Positions 1-10,515 of a DNA stretch of 64,000 bases are shown here, in pieces. Origin of the DNA: Pseudozyma flocculosa PF-1 (lineage: Eukaryota > Basidiomycota > Ustilaginomycetes > Ustilaginales > Ustilaginaceae); the NCBI RefSeq assembly GCF_000417875.1, contig NW_006920871.1, forward strand, positions 417,239 through 481,238, in the 5' to 3' direction. Below the pieces are notes generated by a model. It worked only from the letters and a program-made list of their open reading frames with translations, searched no databases and had not been told where the DNA came from. A program made the translations under genes and the position numbers. How positions within the stretch are numbered: the stretch's first letter is position 1; every line of letters starts with the position of its first letter.

Positions 1-233
1 AGAAGTCGGACCCCAGCGCTGCGCCGCCCGCACCGCCACGGGCCGGTGCCATGGCAGCCGGTGCAGCCGCCGGCGGTCTTGCCGCTGGTGCGGGAGCGGC
101 CGCCGTCGACTCGGATGCCGGCGGCGGCGGAGGCGGCGACGGCGATCTGGCCAGTGCCCTCGCGGCCGCCCTCAACCAGCGCAAGGAAAACATGGGCGAT
201 TCGGACGAGGACGAGAGCGACGACGACTGGTAG
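1..233 (+). CDS. LAS17: C-terminal end of Las17/WASP actin nucleation-promoting factor (5' partial)
   Basis: The reading frame is already open at the window edge (first full codon at base 3) and stops at 231-233. The visible tail is an Ala/Gly-rich stretch, then LASALAAALNQRKENMGDS, then an acidic run ending in DDDW. This is the layout of the connector and acidic (CA) region of fungal Las17/WASP, where a central helix (LADALAAALNKRK-like) is followed by acidic residues and a C-terminal tryptophan that contacts the Arp2/3 complex. The protein would promote Arp2/3-driven branched actin assembly at endocytic sites. The WH1, proline-rich and most of the WH2 regions lie outside the window, so identity rests on about 30 residues of the tail, but that tail is distinctive. 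Confidence 0.75.
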   Translation, partial: KSDPSAAPPAPPRAGAMAAGAAAGGLAAGAGAAAVDSDAGGGGGGDGDLASALAAALNQRKENMGDSDEDESDDDW

Positions 234-1772
234 CATTGGCGTGCCCTCATTGTAAATACACACGTGAGCCTGGCTACCGGCTTGCTGCTCGTTGGAACAA
301 GCAGCGGTGATGCTCTGAAGCGGCGAGACGGGGAAAGGTGCCCGGCGACTGAGCGTAGACCCATGTGTGTGCGGTCCATCTTGCCGCCGTTGGGTGACGC
401 TTGCGGAGAGTGAGGACGAATTGCGGTGGCCTACACGTCGACCCGAGCGAAGCGGCCGGCTGCAGCGATCTCGAGGGCGGGTGAACACAATTCGGCTACG
501 ACTTGCCCATCTCCTCCTTGGTCGAGCGCGGGCGACGAGGCTGACGACGATCAGCGCGGGTGCGGCCTTGGCTACCTCGGACGGCGGTAGGTGGCAGGTC
601 TGGGGTATGGACGGCGTCGCGCTGCGATACGGCCGTTTTGGAATTCGAAGCGCTCGTCGTCTCGAGTCCCTCGTGCGCATCCAGGTGGTTTGACTGCACG
701 GTCGCATCTTCTCGGCCGACGGGATGGGCAGGTGCGACGTTCAGAGCGGGCGTGTCAGGCGGCACGAAGAGATGCCAACCGTCGAGGTGAGCCGTAGGGT
801 CGTCGGTGTACCTCGTCACCTCGAGACGGTGGTAGCGGCAGTAGTGGTCCGACACCATGATGAGGGCCGCGGAGGGACGGAAGACGCATACGGTACTCGG
901 GGACGTGGTTCGCCGAGGATGCTGGCCATTGCGAACACGCCGCGGTGATCGTGGGGCCGCACCGTTCGCACGTCGCGGTAGACCTTGCCTAGCTCGCCCA
1001 GTGCGATTCCGCCCATCGTGACGGTATGCGTCGATGCCGTCTTGGTCGGTTTGGACCGGATCGAAGCGGGTCGACGAGCGGACCCGGCAGATGGGGCGGG
1101 TATGGATGCGATGGTGTCTAGGCAGGAGCTGGTCGATGTACATAACTAGAAGAGCCGGCCTTTTTCCTGTCAAAGAGGGGGAGGAGGGACGAGACGTACG
1201 ACGGCTTACCTCCCCGGTGCGAGCAGAGTCGAGCTGCCCGTGTCCGTCGAGATGAGGACCGTAGCCCGGGGCGGTGGGGACCCGGGGCGTTGCCGCGCAC
1301 GCCTTCCCGAAGCGTGGTGGGAGCAGGCAGGCCTGCATGCTCAACTCCGTCCTCGCACTCGTACAACTGTGACGTGCTAGACCTAGACTCACATCCAGCG
1401 TGGATATCGTCGCCGGCCATGCTCTGGCGTCAACTCGAGCCATCGCCAGCACGCATCGCCAAGGGTATTGCAGCAGATTGGATTGCGCAGAGAGCGGGTT
1501 CAGATGGCCATGCAGAGCAGTAGCGATGCTTCGCAGCGATTCGAGCGAGGAGTGCCCGGAGGTGGAGCGTCGACACGTGCAGGCAGGCTATCTCGCTCGT
1601 GCCGTGCATGGGTATCGACAGACGAAGCAGGCCGACAGGAAGCGGAAGGGTACATGTTCGACGCTGCGGTCGTGGCGAATCGGTCGACTTGAGCGGGCCG
1701 GGCCGGTCTTTTTGAGCTCGCGGGCTTTGTGCTCCATGAGCCGGTGACAGTCTATCCGTCCCTGTGCTCGGG
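234..1772. other. Intergenic, no gene recognised
   Basis: About 1.5 kb between the Las17 stop and the stop of the next gene on the minus strand. Open frames exist on both strands, but none has recognisable motifs, protein-like composition or a convincing start. They are expected by chance at this GC content. I see no RNA gene here. Confidence 0.5.
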
Positions 1773-3005
1773 CTAAAAGACAACGTCGGTGTGGTCCGAG
1801 ACGGACACGCCGCGGGCCAGCCAGGCCGCCAGGGATGACACCGACTCGTCTTCTCCGTCTCCCGGTGTGCGGACGGCCTGTTGGCAGCGCTGCGGCGGAG
1901 GCGTGGCGGGAGCAGCGAGACTCGCCGATGACGCTGCCTGATACGGGTCGATGACGCAGGTCGTCGATGTTGGCGAGCCCGACCTGGGCGTGATATCGGC
2001 TCGGCGCATTGTGAAGGAGGGAGACGAGTAAAAGGCTGGGCTTGAGCGCGGTGCCGCATCCGTCGCCTCGCGTCGATCAGAGGTGCCGTCCTGGGGAGGC
2101 GATGGCGGCGATGGAAGTCGGGTGGGGGAGGGGGCGGGAGTCGAGGGCGGATAGAGGAGAGGGAGCGGGGCTGTGGGCAGGCCAGGATGTGCGCCTCCTT
2201 CGTCCGTGGGCCGGTCGCTCTGCTGTGCGCCTTGCTGCTCAAACCAGCCTCCTGCGCCCTGGTGCGCGGTTCGGGGCGTAGCCGTGCTGGCGTGGTCGCC
2301 CTTTCGGTCGCGAATGCCCTGCTCTCGTGCCGTCGCGCCGTTGTCGCCCAAATGAAGTAGCCCCGTAAGGCACTCGAGCAGAGGACCGTCCTTTTCCTCG
2401 TCGCCGCCGCCTGGAGGATTGGGGGTCTGGAGGGGGTCTGAGGAGTTGGCCGCCGCGCTCGCCCCCCAAACTGCTCGATTGGCTGTGGGGCGGATCTCCT
2501 GCCAAAGGGACTGGATGGCTGCCTCCCGCCGGCGCAGCCTGGCCTCCCGAGTCGCCAGGGAGCGTTCCCTCTCCCAATGGGCCTGCTGGAGAGCAAAAGT
2601 CGGAAAGACCGGCGAGGGCGGGCCGAGCTGCTCTTCCTCCATCGCCGTGGGATCTGTCGAGGGGCCGGCCGAAGCGTCGCTGAGATGAGCTAGAGAGCCG
2701 TCTCGGATGCCCCGCTTGATCTCCTCGAGGAGCGAGATCACCTTCTTCATGCCGTTGCGCCTACGCCGGCGCCGTCCTCGGTGAGCGGGAGGCTTTGACT
2801 GCTGCTGTCCTGCCATTGCCGGAGGACGGCCGGGGCGGGATGGGTGAGAGGAAGGCCTGGGCGCCTGCTGTACTGCCATTGCCGGAGGACGACCGGGGCT
2901 AGATCGGTGAGAGGGTCCACGGTAAGCGGGAGGCTCTGGCCTTTGCTGACCTGACATGGCGGGACGTCGGCCGGAGTGGGGGGGATGAGGAGTGCGGCGA
3001 GGCAT
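1773..3005 (-). CDS. Hypothetical repeat-containing basic/proline-rich protein, 410 aa
   Basis: Single open frame from an ATG at 3005 to a stop at 1773. The ATG follows a pyrimidine-rich leader and the context GAAACC, so I chose it over upstream non-ATG extensions. Residues about 10-75 hold three imperfect copies of a roughly 21-residue unit whose core reads GRRPAMSGQQ, GRPPAMAVQQ, GRPPAMAGQQ, each followed by a Pro/Ser/His stretch. A run of arginines (GRRRRRRNG, possible nuclear signal) comes next, then short helices (KKVISLLEEIKRGIRDG; a charged heptad-like stretch around WERERSLATREARLRRRE), then a long Ser/Pro-rich disordered tail. No signal peptide or membrane segment. I do not recognise the family. 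The gene could be lineage-specific; the organised repeats and continuous frame argue that it is coding, but introns cannot be excluded. Confidence 0.5.
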   Translation of the reverse strand: MPRRTPHPPHSGRRPAMSGQQRPEPPAYRGPSHRSSPGRPPAMAVQQAPRPSSHPSRPGRPPAMAGQQQSKPPAHRGRRRRRRNGMKKVISLLEEIKRGIRDGSLAHLSDASAGPSTDPTAMEEEQLGPPSPVFPTFALQQAHWERERSLATREARLRRREAAIQSLWQEIRPTANRAVWGASAAANSSDPLQTPNPPGGGDEEKDGPLLECLTGLLHLGDNGATAREQGIRDRKGDHASTATPRTAHQGAGGWFEQQGAQQSDRPTDEGGAHPGLPTAPLPLLYPPSTPAPSPTRLPSPPSPPQDGTSDRREATDAAPRSSPAFYSSPSFTMRRADITPRSGSPTSTTCVIDPYQAASSASLAAPATPPPQRCQQAVRTPGDGEDESVSSLAAWLARGVSVSDHTDVVF

Positions 3006-3668
3006 GGTTTCGCGGTGGCGGAAGTTGGAAGACGGATGTGTGTGTACCGGCGATATCTTGGCGGTGAGGAGGTGTGTTGAGGTGAGAGAGGGGAGGAAAG
3101 GTGGCAGGCTCTGGCACAGTTGATCCACCGTCGCCCCGTGGTCGCTGAGCTCTGTGAGCATGCCAGTCAAGTCGCCTCGCGTCCGGCAACGCGCCACTTT
3201 GTGCGACGCGCCACCTTCGGGGCGTGCCAGACCGTGGCCTTGTGTTGGTCTTCGAAAGAAGTCGGCCACACGCACTTGCGGAGAAGCTGACTCTGTGCAG
3301 ATAGCAGCTCCTTCGTGACTCGGCGCTGGTTTGACGAGCATCTTGATGGAGAGTCGAGGTCTCGAAAGCGAGGCGCAGTGAGCGAGAGGGTCGGCGTCGG
3401 CTTTGAGCATTATCGGCCCTGTCGAGAGTTTGTACCTGTCGAGACGACCTCGGCAGGGAGAAGCTCAAGCGAGTCTGGACGATGTTCCGACACACATGGC
3501 CGCGGGGACGAGGGTTGCACGAGCAGAAGCGCGCTTAGCAGTCGGGCAAAGATGTTGCGGGCGTACGCGTTACTCTGCCGTTCGACGAGAAGCGTAGATA
3601 CAGCGGGAATCGTGAGTCAAGACAAGTCGAAGCATTCGGCGTCGTAACAAGGGTATGGTATGGAGTCA

Positions 3669-5689
3669 TCAGGCGGGAGAGACGGCGTCGTGAAGGACCT
3701 TCTCGCGCACAGCCGCGTTGTCGACGAGCGGGCGAAGCTTGGCGCTCTTGTCAAATTTGATCCACCGCCTGTAGAAGTAAGGCAGCTCCTCGTTGAATCC
3801 ATGTGCGACCTGGTCCTTTGTCGGCACGCTGAAGACGATGTCGAGCTCTTCGAGAGTGAGCTGCTTCGTCTCCGGAACGAAGAGGAAGATAAGGCAGAAG
3901 GCGACGAGGTTGAGACCCGCGTAGAAGCCGAACGCGCCCGTCGGCGTCATGACCTTGAGCATGCGTGGGAACGTGATGGAAAGCACCGCCGCCCAGAACA
4001 GGCAGGTTGCGACGGCCCAAGCCATGCCCTGCTCTCGCTGGGCGAGCGGGAATACCTCGGCCGAGTAGGTGAAGGGAACGGGACCCTCTCCGGGCGAGTA
4101 GAAGGCGGCAAAGAGGTAGACGAAGAACGCGACCAGTCCGATCCTCGTCTTGCTGTCTTCGGGTCGAATCAAGAAGCAAAGACCCGCTGCAAGCAGGGTC
4201 CAGGCCATTTGGGGGAACGTGAACAATAGGAGGTTCCTACGGCCGTACGTGTCAATCGTAAAAAGCGCGGGGAACGCGAAGACGAAGTTGACCGCGCCGA
4301 ATCCGAGGGAGGCGTAGAGCGCCTGCTTGGCCGAGTAACCTCCTTCAACGAAGATCGACGAGCTATAGAAGGCCACGATGTTGATACCGCACATCTGTTG
4401 GGCCAGCATCACCACGCTCGCTGCGATGGTAGCTCGACGGACTCGAGGGATGGTGAAGAGCTCGAGGAAGCGCTTGACGTAGGTTTCGCCGCGGATGATT
4501 TTGGACTCCTCGACCAACATCACGTGGATGTAGTATAGATCGCGTGCAGCCTGGATCCTGTGGTGTCGTAGACGCAGCAGAGACTTCATGGCCTCCTGGT
4601 ACCTTCCCTTCTTCATGAGCCAACGGGGAGACTCGGGACAGAGGTAGATGAGGCAGGCGAGCGGGAGCGCGGGGATGAAGGCGGACCCGAGCTGCAGGCG
4701 CCACGCGATCTTCCCCACATCGGCAACGACCACGTTGGCGGCAAAGCCTGTGCGCACACATGAATGGACACATGTTCCATTGTGACGGGGCGTCTCGGGG
4801 CTGTCAGCGGAGAGTATCTCGACGAAAGGAAGCACGGACGGCGCTGGTGACCCCGCAGAAGCTCACCCAAAAAGATTCCGAAGGCCGTCCACAGTTGCCA
4901 ACCCATTACAAGAGCACCTCTTATTTGCGGCGGAGCATTCTCAGCGGCGAAGACTGGCACTGTAGAACCTTTTGCGCCCATCCCGAGGCCCAAAATCAAG
5001 CGTACGACGAAGAGTTGCTCCCACGAGGTGGTGAAGGCGCTTCCGATGGGTGTGGCGATGAGGACGAGGGCGGTGATGAAGATGCAGCCGCGGCGGCCAA
5101 AGAAGTTGTTGAGCGGGTCCGAGAGCCAGCATCCGCACAGGGCCGAGGCGATGTAGGGGGCGGCGTTGATGGCGCCGACGAGCCACTCGTGCTTCTCAGC
5201 GTCGGGGCCGGTGGTGGCGATGCCGAACTCGTCGGGGAAGCTCAGATTGGCGCCGTTGCTGCCGGTCTGGTCCCATCCCTGCGTGGCGGCGCCAATGCTG
5301 CACGAGAAGATGGTGAGGTAGAGGGTCCACGGGTGCGACCAGCGGTGGGTGAACTCGTGGGTGATGGCGTCCTTTTCGTCCTGGTCGAGCTCGGCGAGCT
5401 GCTTGTACATGCCCGGGTCCTGGGCGACGAGGGCGCCCTTCTTGAGCAGCTCGGTGTGCTCCTCGAGGCCCTTTTCGCGCGCAAAGACCTCGACATCGTG
5501 CAGCAGGCGGTCGCGCGGCACGCCCCACAGCGGGTTCTCGAGGTTGGGCTTGTGGGTGGCCGAGGCAGCGCCGTCGACGTGTTGGATCGACGAGTGGTCC
5601 TGGCTCGTCTTGGCGTCTTCGGTGAGGATCTTTTCGTTGGTGTCCTTGTGCTCGGACGAAGGTGAGAGCTTCTTGTCAAGGTCAGACAT
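3669..5689 (-). CDS. MFS sugar/polyol transporter (SP family), 633 aa
   Basis: Two exons, 5689..4867 and 4747..3669, with a 119-bp intron (GTGAGC...CAG) that restores a Gly codon, giving FGIFLG|FAANVVVADVG. The start MSDLDKKLSPS is the first ATG downstream of a TATA box. The protein has a long cytosolic N-terminus (about 130 residues), then about 12 hydrophobic segments with sugar-porter signatures: GRRGCIF after TM2-3, PESPRWLMKKGRY before the central loop, and PETKQLTLEELD after TM12. It should be a plasma-membrane proton-coupled hexose or polyol/inositol carrier. The charged N-terminal extension and the sequence GWDQTGSNGANLSFP near TM1 recall fungal inositol/quinate-type transporters, but substrate cannot be read from sequence. 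Family assignment is firm and substrate unknown. Confidence 0.9.
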
Positions 5690-5845
5690 GGTGGCGGCGT
5701 CCTTCTCTCGGCGAAGCGAGGCGGAGAGGGCGGACAAATCGGAGGCGAAGGTCGGGAGGAGACTCGGTGTGCGACCAAGGACGTAGGGGACTGGGGAGAT
5801 GGAGATTCGCGTCCGCCACGAGGGTAGGAATGGGGGCTCCGCTTC

Positions 5846-5853
5846 TTTATATA
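5846..5853 (-). promoter_or_regulatory. TATA box of the MFS transporter gene
   Basis: On the minus strand the sequence reads TATATAAA, about 157 bp upstream of the transporter ATG, in otherwise GC-rich DNA. Spacing to the ATG fits a fungal TATA promoter with a leader of roughly 100-130 nt. TATA-containing promoters are typical of regulated rather than housekeeping genes, in line with a nutrient transporter. Confidence 0.6.
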
Positions 5854-8772
5854 GACGGCGTTGCCCGGAGGGCTAGGCACATGCGCGACAGCTGGCAGGA
5901 ACGCTCTAGGTCGAGGTCGACCTAAGGGTCAGGTGCTGCTTCCCCTGGATGCGAGGGCGAGGGCGAGGGGCAGGCAGGCAGGCTTCCCTCATTGCCGGAG
6001 CGCCGTTGCGCGCTTTGTCCGCGAGGGCGCGACGGCTCATCTACACACAGTACCCTGTACGGTCTGCACACGGCTCAAGTGCAGAGGCCCGCGGGGACAG
6101 AGGCGACTACCGATAGGAGCCGTGACGGGCCAAGTGGCAAGTCCGCCTGGAGGGCTCCAGAGATGGGCCGGCGACGAACGAGAGGCGGGGCTCCGCTTGC
6201 TCGGTGGTGGCGTGCGAGGAGGACGAGGGGGTGCCTGCTCTACGGCGTGCCGTCACGTATGATGGTTTGAAGCCGTGGGTGGGGTTGCATTTGAGCTACC
6301 CCGCACAGCATCGCAGCCGGCCTGTTTCAGGTGGGTTGGCTACGCGAGCCTGCCTCGGACAAAGGCAGGCAAGCGAGGCGGGGCAGCACAGGCAGGCAGG
6401 CTGCTAGGCTACGGAACGGTCAGTCGGCGCATTTGATGCGGCTGCTGTGTCCCTCTCGGATACAGAGGCTGGGGTGCGTGGGGGATGCATGGCAACGCCT
6501 GCAGAGGATCGTGAGCAGCCAGCCCGTTCGACCCGGCCGGGGCCCCCCAGTTCGCCCCGCCTTTGAGCTCGCCCGCCAGACCGACGCCCCGCGCATAGCA
6601 AATGGACCAATCAAGCTCGACCGATGCTTCGAGAACGATTCGTTCATGAATGACGACGGCGGCGGCGAGAACACCACCTGCTTCGCCGGGCGGCCCCTGC
6701 TTAGCTTTCGTCGACGCCGTCGAGCCAGAGTCTGCCCCTCATGTCTGCGAGCTTCACGGGAGTCGTGGTGGCAAGCTGGCGCTCTAGTCCAGGAGCAAGG
6801 AGGAGAGCAGTAGTCGTATGGTCGGTCCACACACAGCCTGGCCGTCCCTCCACTTCGGGAACAGGTCAAGAGGGTGTTCCGCCTCGGGGCGCGTGGGTGG
6901 CGTACGACGGCGAGGACGCCGGCCGGTGCCACACGGCGAAACCGAGTCGGCGGGCGGGCGGGCGGCGGCAGCCTTAGCGGCGGCGGCGGTCCAAGGCGGA
7001 GCAGGGCGGAGGTGCCCAACCGCCGCCTCCGAGAACTGAATTTAAAAAAACATTATCATATTGCGGGGCTCCGAGCCAAAAAGAGGGTGCGTACGGGCGC
7101 GCGCTGGGTACCGTTCTGCGCACCGCGGCAGCGCCACCACGTCGTCCGGGCAGCCGGTTCCACGCCTCCGCTTGCTCTCTCGACGATGTGCTGCTTGACT
7201 CCGCCTGCTTTACCGGCATCGTTTGGAATTCCTCCGAGACTGCAGAGCCGTATGTACGCGGTTCGGTGCCCGTCATGTCGGGGACGGAAAAAAGACGAGC
7301 ACGGCGATGTTCGCCTGCTCGGAGCGAGACCAGGGCGGAGCTTCAAACGGGCCCGCACGGCCCTCGGCCTGCAAAAGGCAAGATGTCGACCAGGTGCGGC
7401 GTGGTATACCGCTTGCCGGTAGCATGTCGGCTTCCTTGGGCGCTTGCACATGCTGCCCTCGGCCGTCTCTGCCCACGGAAACCTCTGCCTGGCTGATGAC
7501 TACCGTCATATTCCCGCCTGCCCGCCGTATCGGCGGGTACCGGTATCGACGGGCCAGCGCTCGTCGCGGATCCTCGGTGAGACTCTACGCTCCCTGCCTC
7601 GTGTCCCTGGCCTGCTCGACCCTCGGTAGCGTTTGGCGAGTTGCGCGCAACGTCGCTCCCTGCCCGCCGAGTGCCGCACCGGGCCGACCCGACCCTTTTG
7701 CGCCTCCACGCGATTGGCCCGTCTGCCAAGATTGCCAGACCTCCTGCAAACCCGGGCCACGCGAAGAGCCCGAGGGGTGCCAAGTTCGGTCTGGCAGCAG
7801 GCTAGGGTCAACCGTTAGCGCGAGGTGAAGCCCCAAATCACCTGCTCGGACCCCCCATCGCTTTTGTGCGCCACCTGATTTGACCTCGTGCTCATCGTCC
7901 CGGTCGTACCGGCTTGCACATCCGCCTGCGAGCGCGGGACGCGGCAGCCTTCCGCTTCCAGTTGGGAAGCCACGCATGTCTAGGTCCCCACTCAGTGCCG
8001 ACCCGAACGCGGTACGGTGCTCACCCTCGATGTTAGCCCGGATGTGTGGAGCGGAACGAAATCTAGTCGCCACACCGAGTGCATGGCGGATCGAGCTGCT
8101 GAAGCAAGCCAGCCTCGTCACCGGCTATTCCTGCCAGGATCGTCTTGCGCACTGGCTCTACAGAGTAGTATCACTTCATGGCGAATCGCGGTGCATGCTC
8201 TGCTGACAAAGGTTTGTATGGGTTCAACGGCGACCCCACCGTCGTGGCCTTAGTTGGTTGGTCGCCACCGTAGCATCATCGACGCCTCGTATCGGCGAGG
8301 CCGGCGTCTATGCCGATGCTCGATTCGAGCTCCGACTTTTGCGGGTCGCTTTGCCGAAGCACCACCAAGCAAGCAAGCACAGGCGGAAGCTGCCGGAAGG
8401 GGACTGAGATGATCCTTCCCAACGTAATTGCCGATGGGTTGATACCGATCGGGCTTGTTCATTCGGTCGACCCGATTGCACGCATGGAAGTCGGCTAACG
8501 GCTCTCGGGACTTCGGAGTTAACGAATGCGGCTTCGGAACGTTCTCGCACCTCGGTGCATCATAGTCATCCTTGCCCTCGTAGGAGGAGGAACAAGCAAG
8601 AAGGGATGACGACGCCCGGACCGGCCCTTTTCAAGTGGAGCGGAGGGAAGACTTGTCGGCCGTTGGAGATTCTCGACTTCGGTCAACAAGCATCCTCGTC
8701 GTGTGCGACACCGCGTCTTTCGCATCGACCATCCGCACCACACCCAGCCAACCCCCTTGAACACACCTCGAC
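5854..8772. other. Long gene-free stretch
   Basis: Nearly 3 kb between the transporter promoter and the oxidoreductase. Frames on both strands are interrupted or lack any recognisable motif. It contains CAGG tetranucleotide runs (5971-5983, 6389-6400), a GGGC/GGC run near 6953-6990, and a short AT-rich patch (about 7038-7062) that stands out against the GC-rich background. I see no tRNA or other RNA gene. Confidence 0.45.
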
Positions 8773-9948
8773 ATGCCTTCGGACTCCAACGTGCCCGCCA
8801 GCGTGACTGCTTGGCAGTACAAGCGCCGCGGCCTGCTGCCTGCGACGCTCACAAAGAACACCTCGGCCACGCTGCCGCAGCTCAAGGCGGACCAGGTGCT
8901 GGTCAAGGTGCACGCCGCCGCCCTCAACCCGGTCGACTGGAAGCTCGCCGCCTCGGTCCCCGGCTTCCTCCAGAAGCTCCCCGCCACGGCCGGCAGCGAC
9001 CTGGCGGGCGAGGTCGTCTCGGTCTCGCCGGGTCCAGAGACCAGCAAGAAGCCCTGGCTCAAGGCCGGTGCCCACGTCTACGGCTTTGTGCCCGCCGACA
9101 AGGGCCTCCGCACCGGCCTGGGCAGCATCTCGACTTACGCCGTCGTGGACGCCAACGTGCTGGCACTCAAGCCCGAATCGATGTCGTACGAGGATGCCGC
9201 GGGAATCACCCTCGTCGGCCTGACTGCCGCTGTGCTGGCCGAAAAGATCAAGAAGGGCGACAAGGTCCTCATCCTCGGCGCCAGCTCGGCCGTCGGCCTC
9301 TTTCTCACGCAGATGTGCAAGACCGAGGGCGCGGCCAAGGTCGTCGCCACCGCCTCGGGCGAAAAGTGCGACTTCGTCAAGCAGCGCGGCGTCGACGAGG
9401 TTATTGATTGTGAGTCGGCGGTGCACGAGTTGAAACGGGGGCACACGAAGGCGGACGACACCATACTGATGACCGAATGCCGCTCCCTTCCGACGACGAC
9501 GACGACGCGGGCAGACCGAGCCACCGACGCCGACAAGGAGTTCAAGCTGCGCTACGCATCGGACCCCTTCGACCTCATCCTCGACTGCGTCGGCACGACG
9601 TCGACCTTCTTTGCCTCGCCCTCGTTCCTCAAGAAGGACGGCGTGTACTACAACATCGGCGCATCGGTGCTCGACGGCAGCAACCTCTTCTCGTCGTCGA
9701 TGGCCTTTGCAAAGGATGTCGTCCGGGCCCTCTTCTGGCCTAGCTGGCTCGGCGGCACGCCGAGGAAGTACGTCATGACGGGGCTCCGGCACGACCTCAT
9801 GCCGCGCCTCGAGCAGTACGTCGCGCGCGGGGACATCACGCCCAAGGTCGACTCGGTCTTTGGCTTCGACGAGGCGCCCAAGGCCTACGAGCACCTCCTC
9901 AAGGGCCGCGCCCTGGGCAAGGTCGTCGTCAAGGTCATCGACGCTTGA
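8773..9948 (+). CDS. Zinc-independent MDR-family oxidoreductase (quinone oxidoreductase/enoyl reductase-like), 356 aa
   Basis: Two exons, 8773..9409 and 9515..9948. The 105-bp intron begins GTGAGT, contains a CTGAT/CTGAC branch-like site and ends GGGCAG. It is a multiple of three without a stop, so the frame reads straight through it; splicing gives DEVIDYRATDADKEFK, which fits the family better than the unspliced version. The N-terminal GroES-like half has LKADQVLVKVHAAALNPVDW and AGSDLAGEVV. The Rossmann half has the nucleotide-binding motif LILGASSAVGLFLTQ. There is no Cys/His set for a catalytic zinc, so this is the NADPH-dependent quinone/enoyl-reductase branch, which reduces activated double bonds or quinones in the cytosol. 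The C-terminal LKGRALGKVVVKV is typical. The substrate is unknown. Confidence 0.88.
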   Translation: MPSDSNVPASVTAWQYKRRGLLPATLTKNTSATLPQLKADQVLVKVHAAALNPVDWKLAASVPGFLQKLPATAGSDLAGEVVSVSPGPETSKKPWLKAGAHVYGFVPADKGLRTGLGSISTYAVVDANVLALKPESMSYEDAAGITLVGLTAAVLAEKIKKGDKVLILGASSAVGLFLTQMCKTEGAAKVVATASGEKCDFVKQRGVDEVIDCESAVHELKRGHTKADDTILMTECRSLPTTTTTRADRATDADKEFKLRYASDPFDLILDCVGTTSTFFASPSFLKKDGVYYNIGASVLDGSNLFSSSMAFAKDVVRALFWPSWLGGTPRKYVMTGLRHDLMPRLEQYVARGDITPKVDSVFGFDEAPKAYEHLLKGRALGKVVVKVIDA

Positions 9949-10515
9949 TACCCGTCTCATCGTCGCTGGAAACCTCGGTTCCCTGCTTTCGGAACGGCAC
10001 GCCTCCCGGATGCTTGTCACTCGTGTCATTCGTGCTCTTTCGTCGTCGTTCGTTGAATACCCACGCCCTGCATGAGACTCGTCCTTCGGTCGACGTAGAG
10101 TGAGATCGGCGGCCGACATGGACGGCCGAGCGATTGCTAAACCTGCTTGTGCGAATCTTCGCTCGACCGCCGTCATGTGTTGCGACCTGCTGTGCTGCGC
10201 TTGCAGTCCGACAGATTGAGCTCGATAGTTTGCCCTCTTTCACGCACTCGGACCACGTCGAGGTGTCCCGACGACGGTCCGGACGCAGCGAAGGGTCTCG
10301 GGTCGGTGGAGGCGAACGGAAAAGTGCGGCCCCGTGCGAAGGGTGCACCTGTGTTGGTCTCGTTTTCAGGACGGAGCGAGGGGCTCATTCTTCGCCTGTC
10401 TCTTGCGTCGTCGGCAACTATTCTCCGCCACCACCACCGTCTTGCCTTCTCGACTGCTCCGAATGCTCCGTCGCACCTCGACGCTTGCTCCTGCTCCTGC
10501 TCTACTTTGCCGGCC
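9949..10515. other. Intergenic, promoter region of the mannosyltransferase gene
   Basis: About 570 bp between two plus-strand genes. It must hold the 3' end of the oxidoreductase and the promoter and leader of the mannosyltransferase. I see no TATA-like element or further gene. Confidence 0.4.

Noticed and set aside
496..1452. A 318-codon open frame on the minus strand
   Set aside because: Arg/Thr/Pro-rich translation without motifs, overlapping equally open frames on the other strand; expected by chance at this GC content.
1430..2596. A 388-codon minus-strand frame overlapping the repeat-containing gene
   Set aside because: Same strand, shifted frame over the repeat-containing gene; Arg/Ser/Pro-rich shadow without organised repeats.
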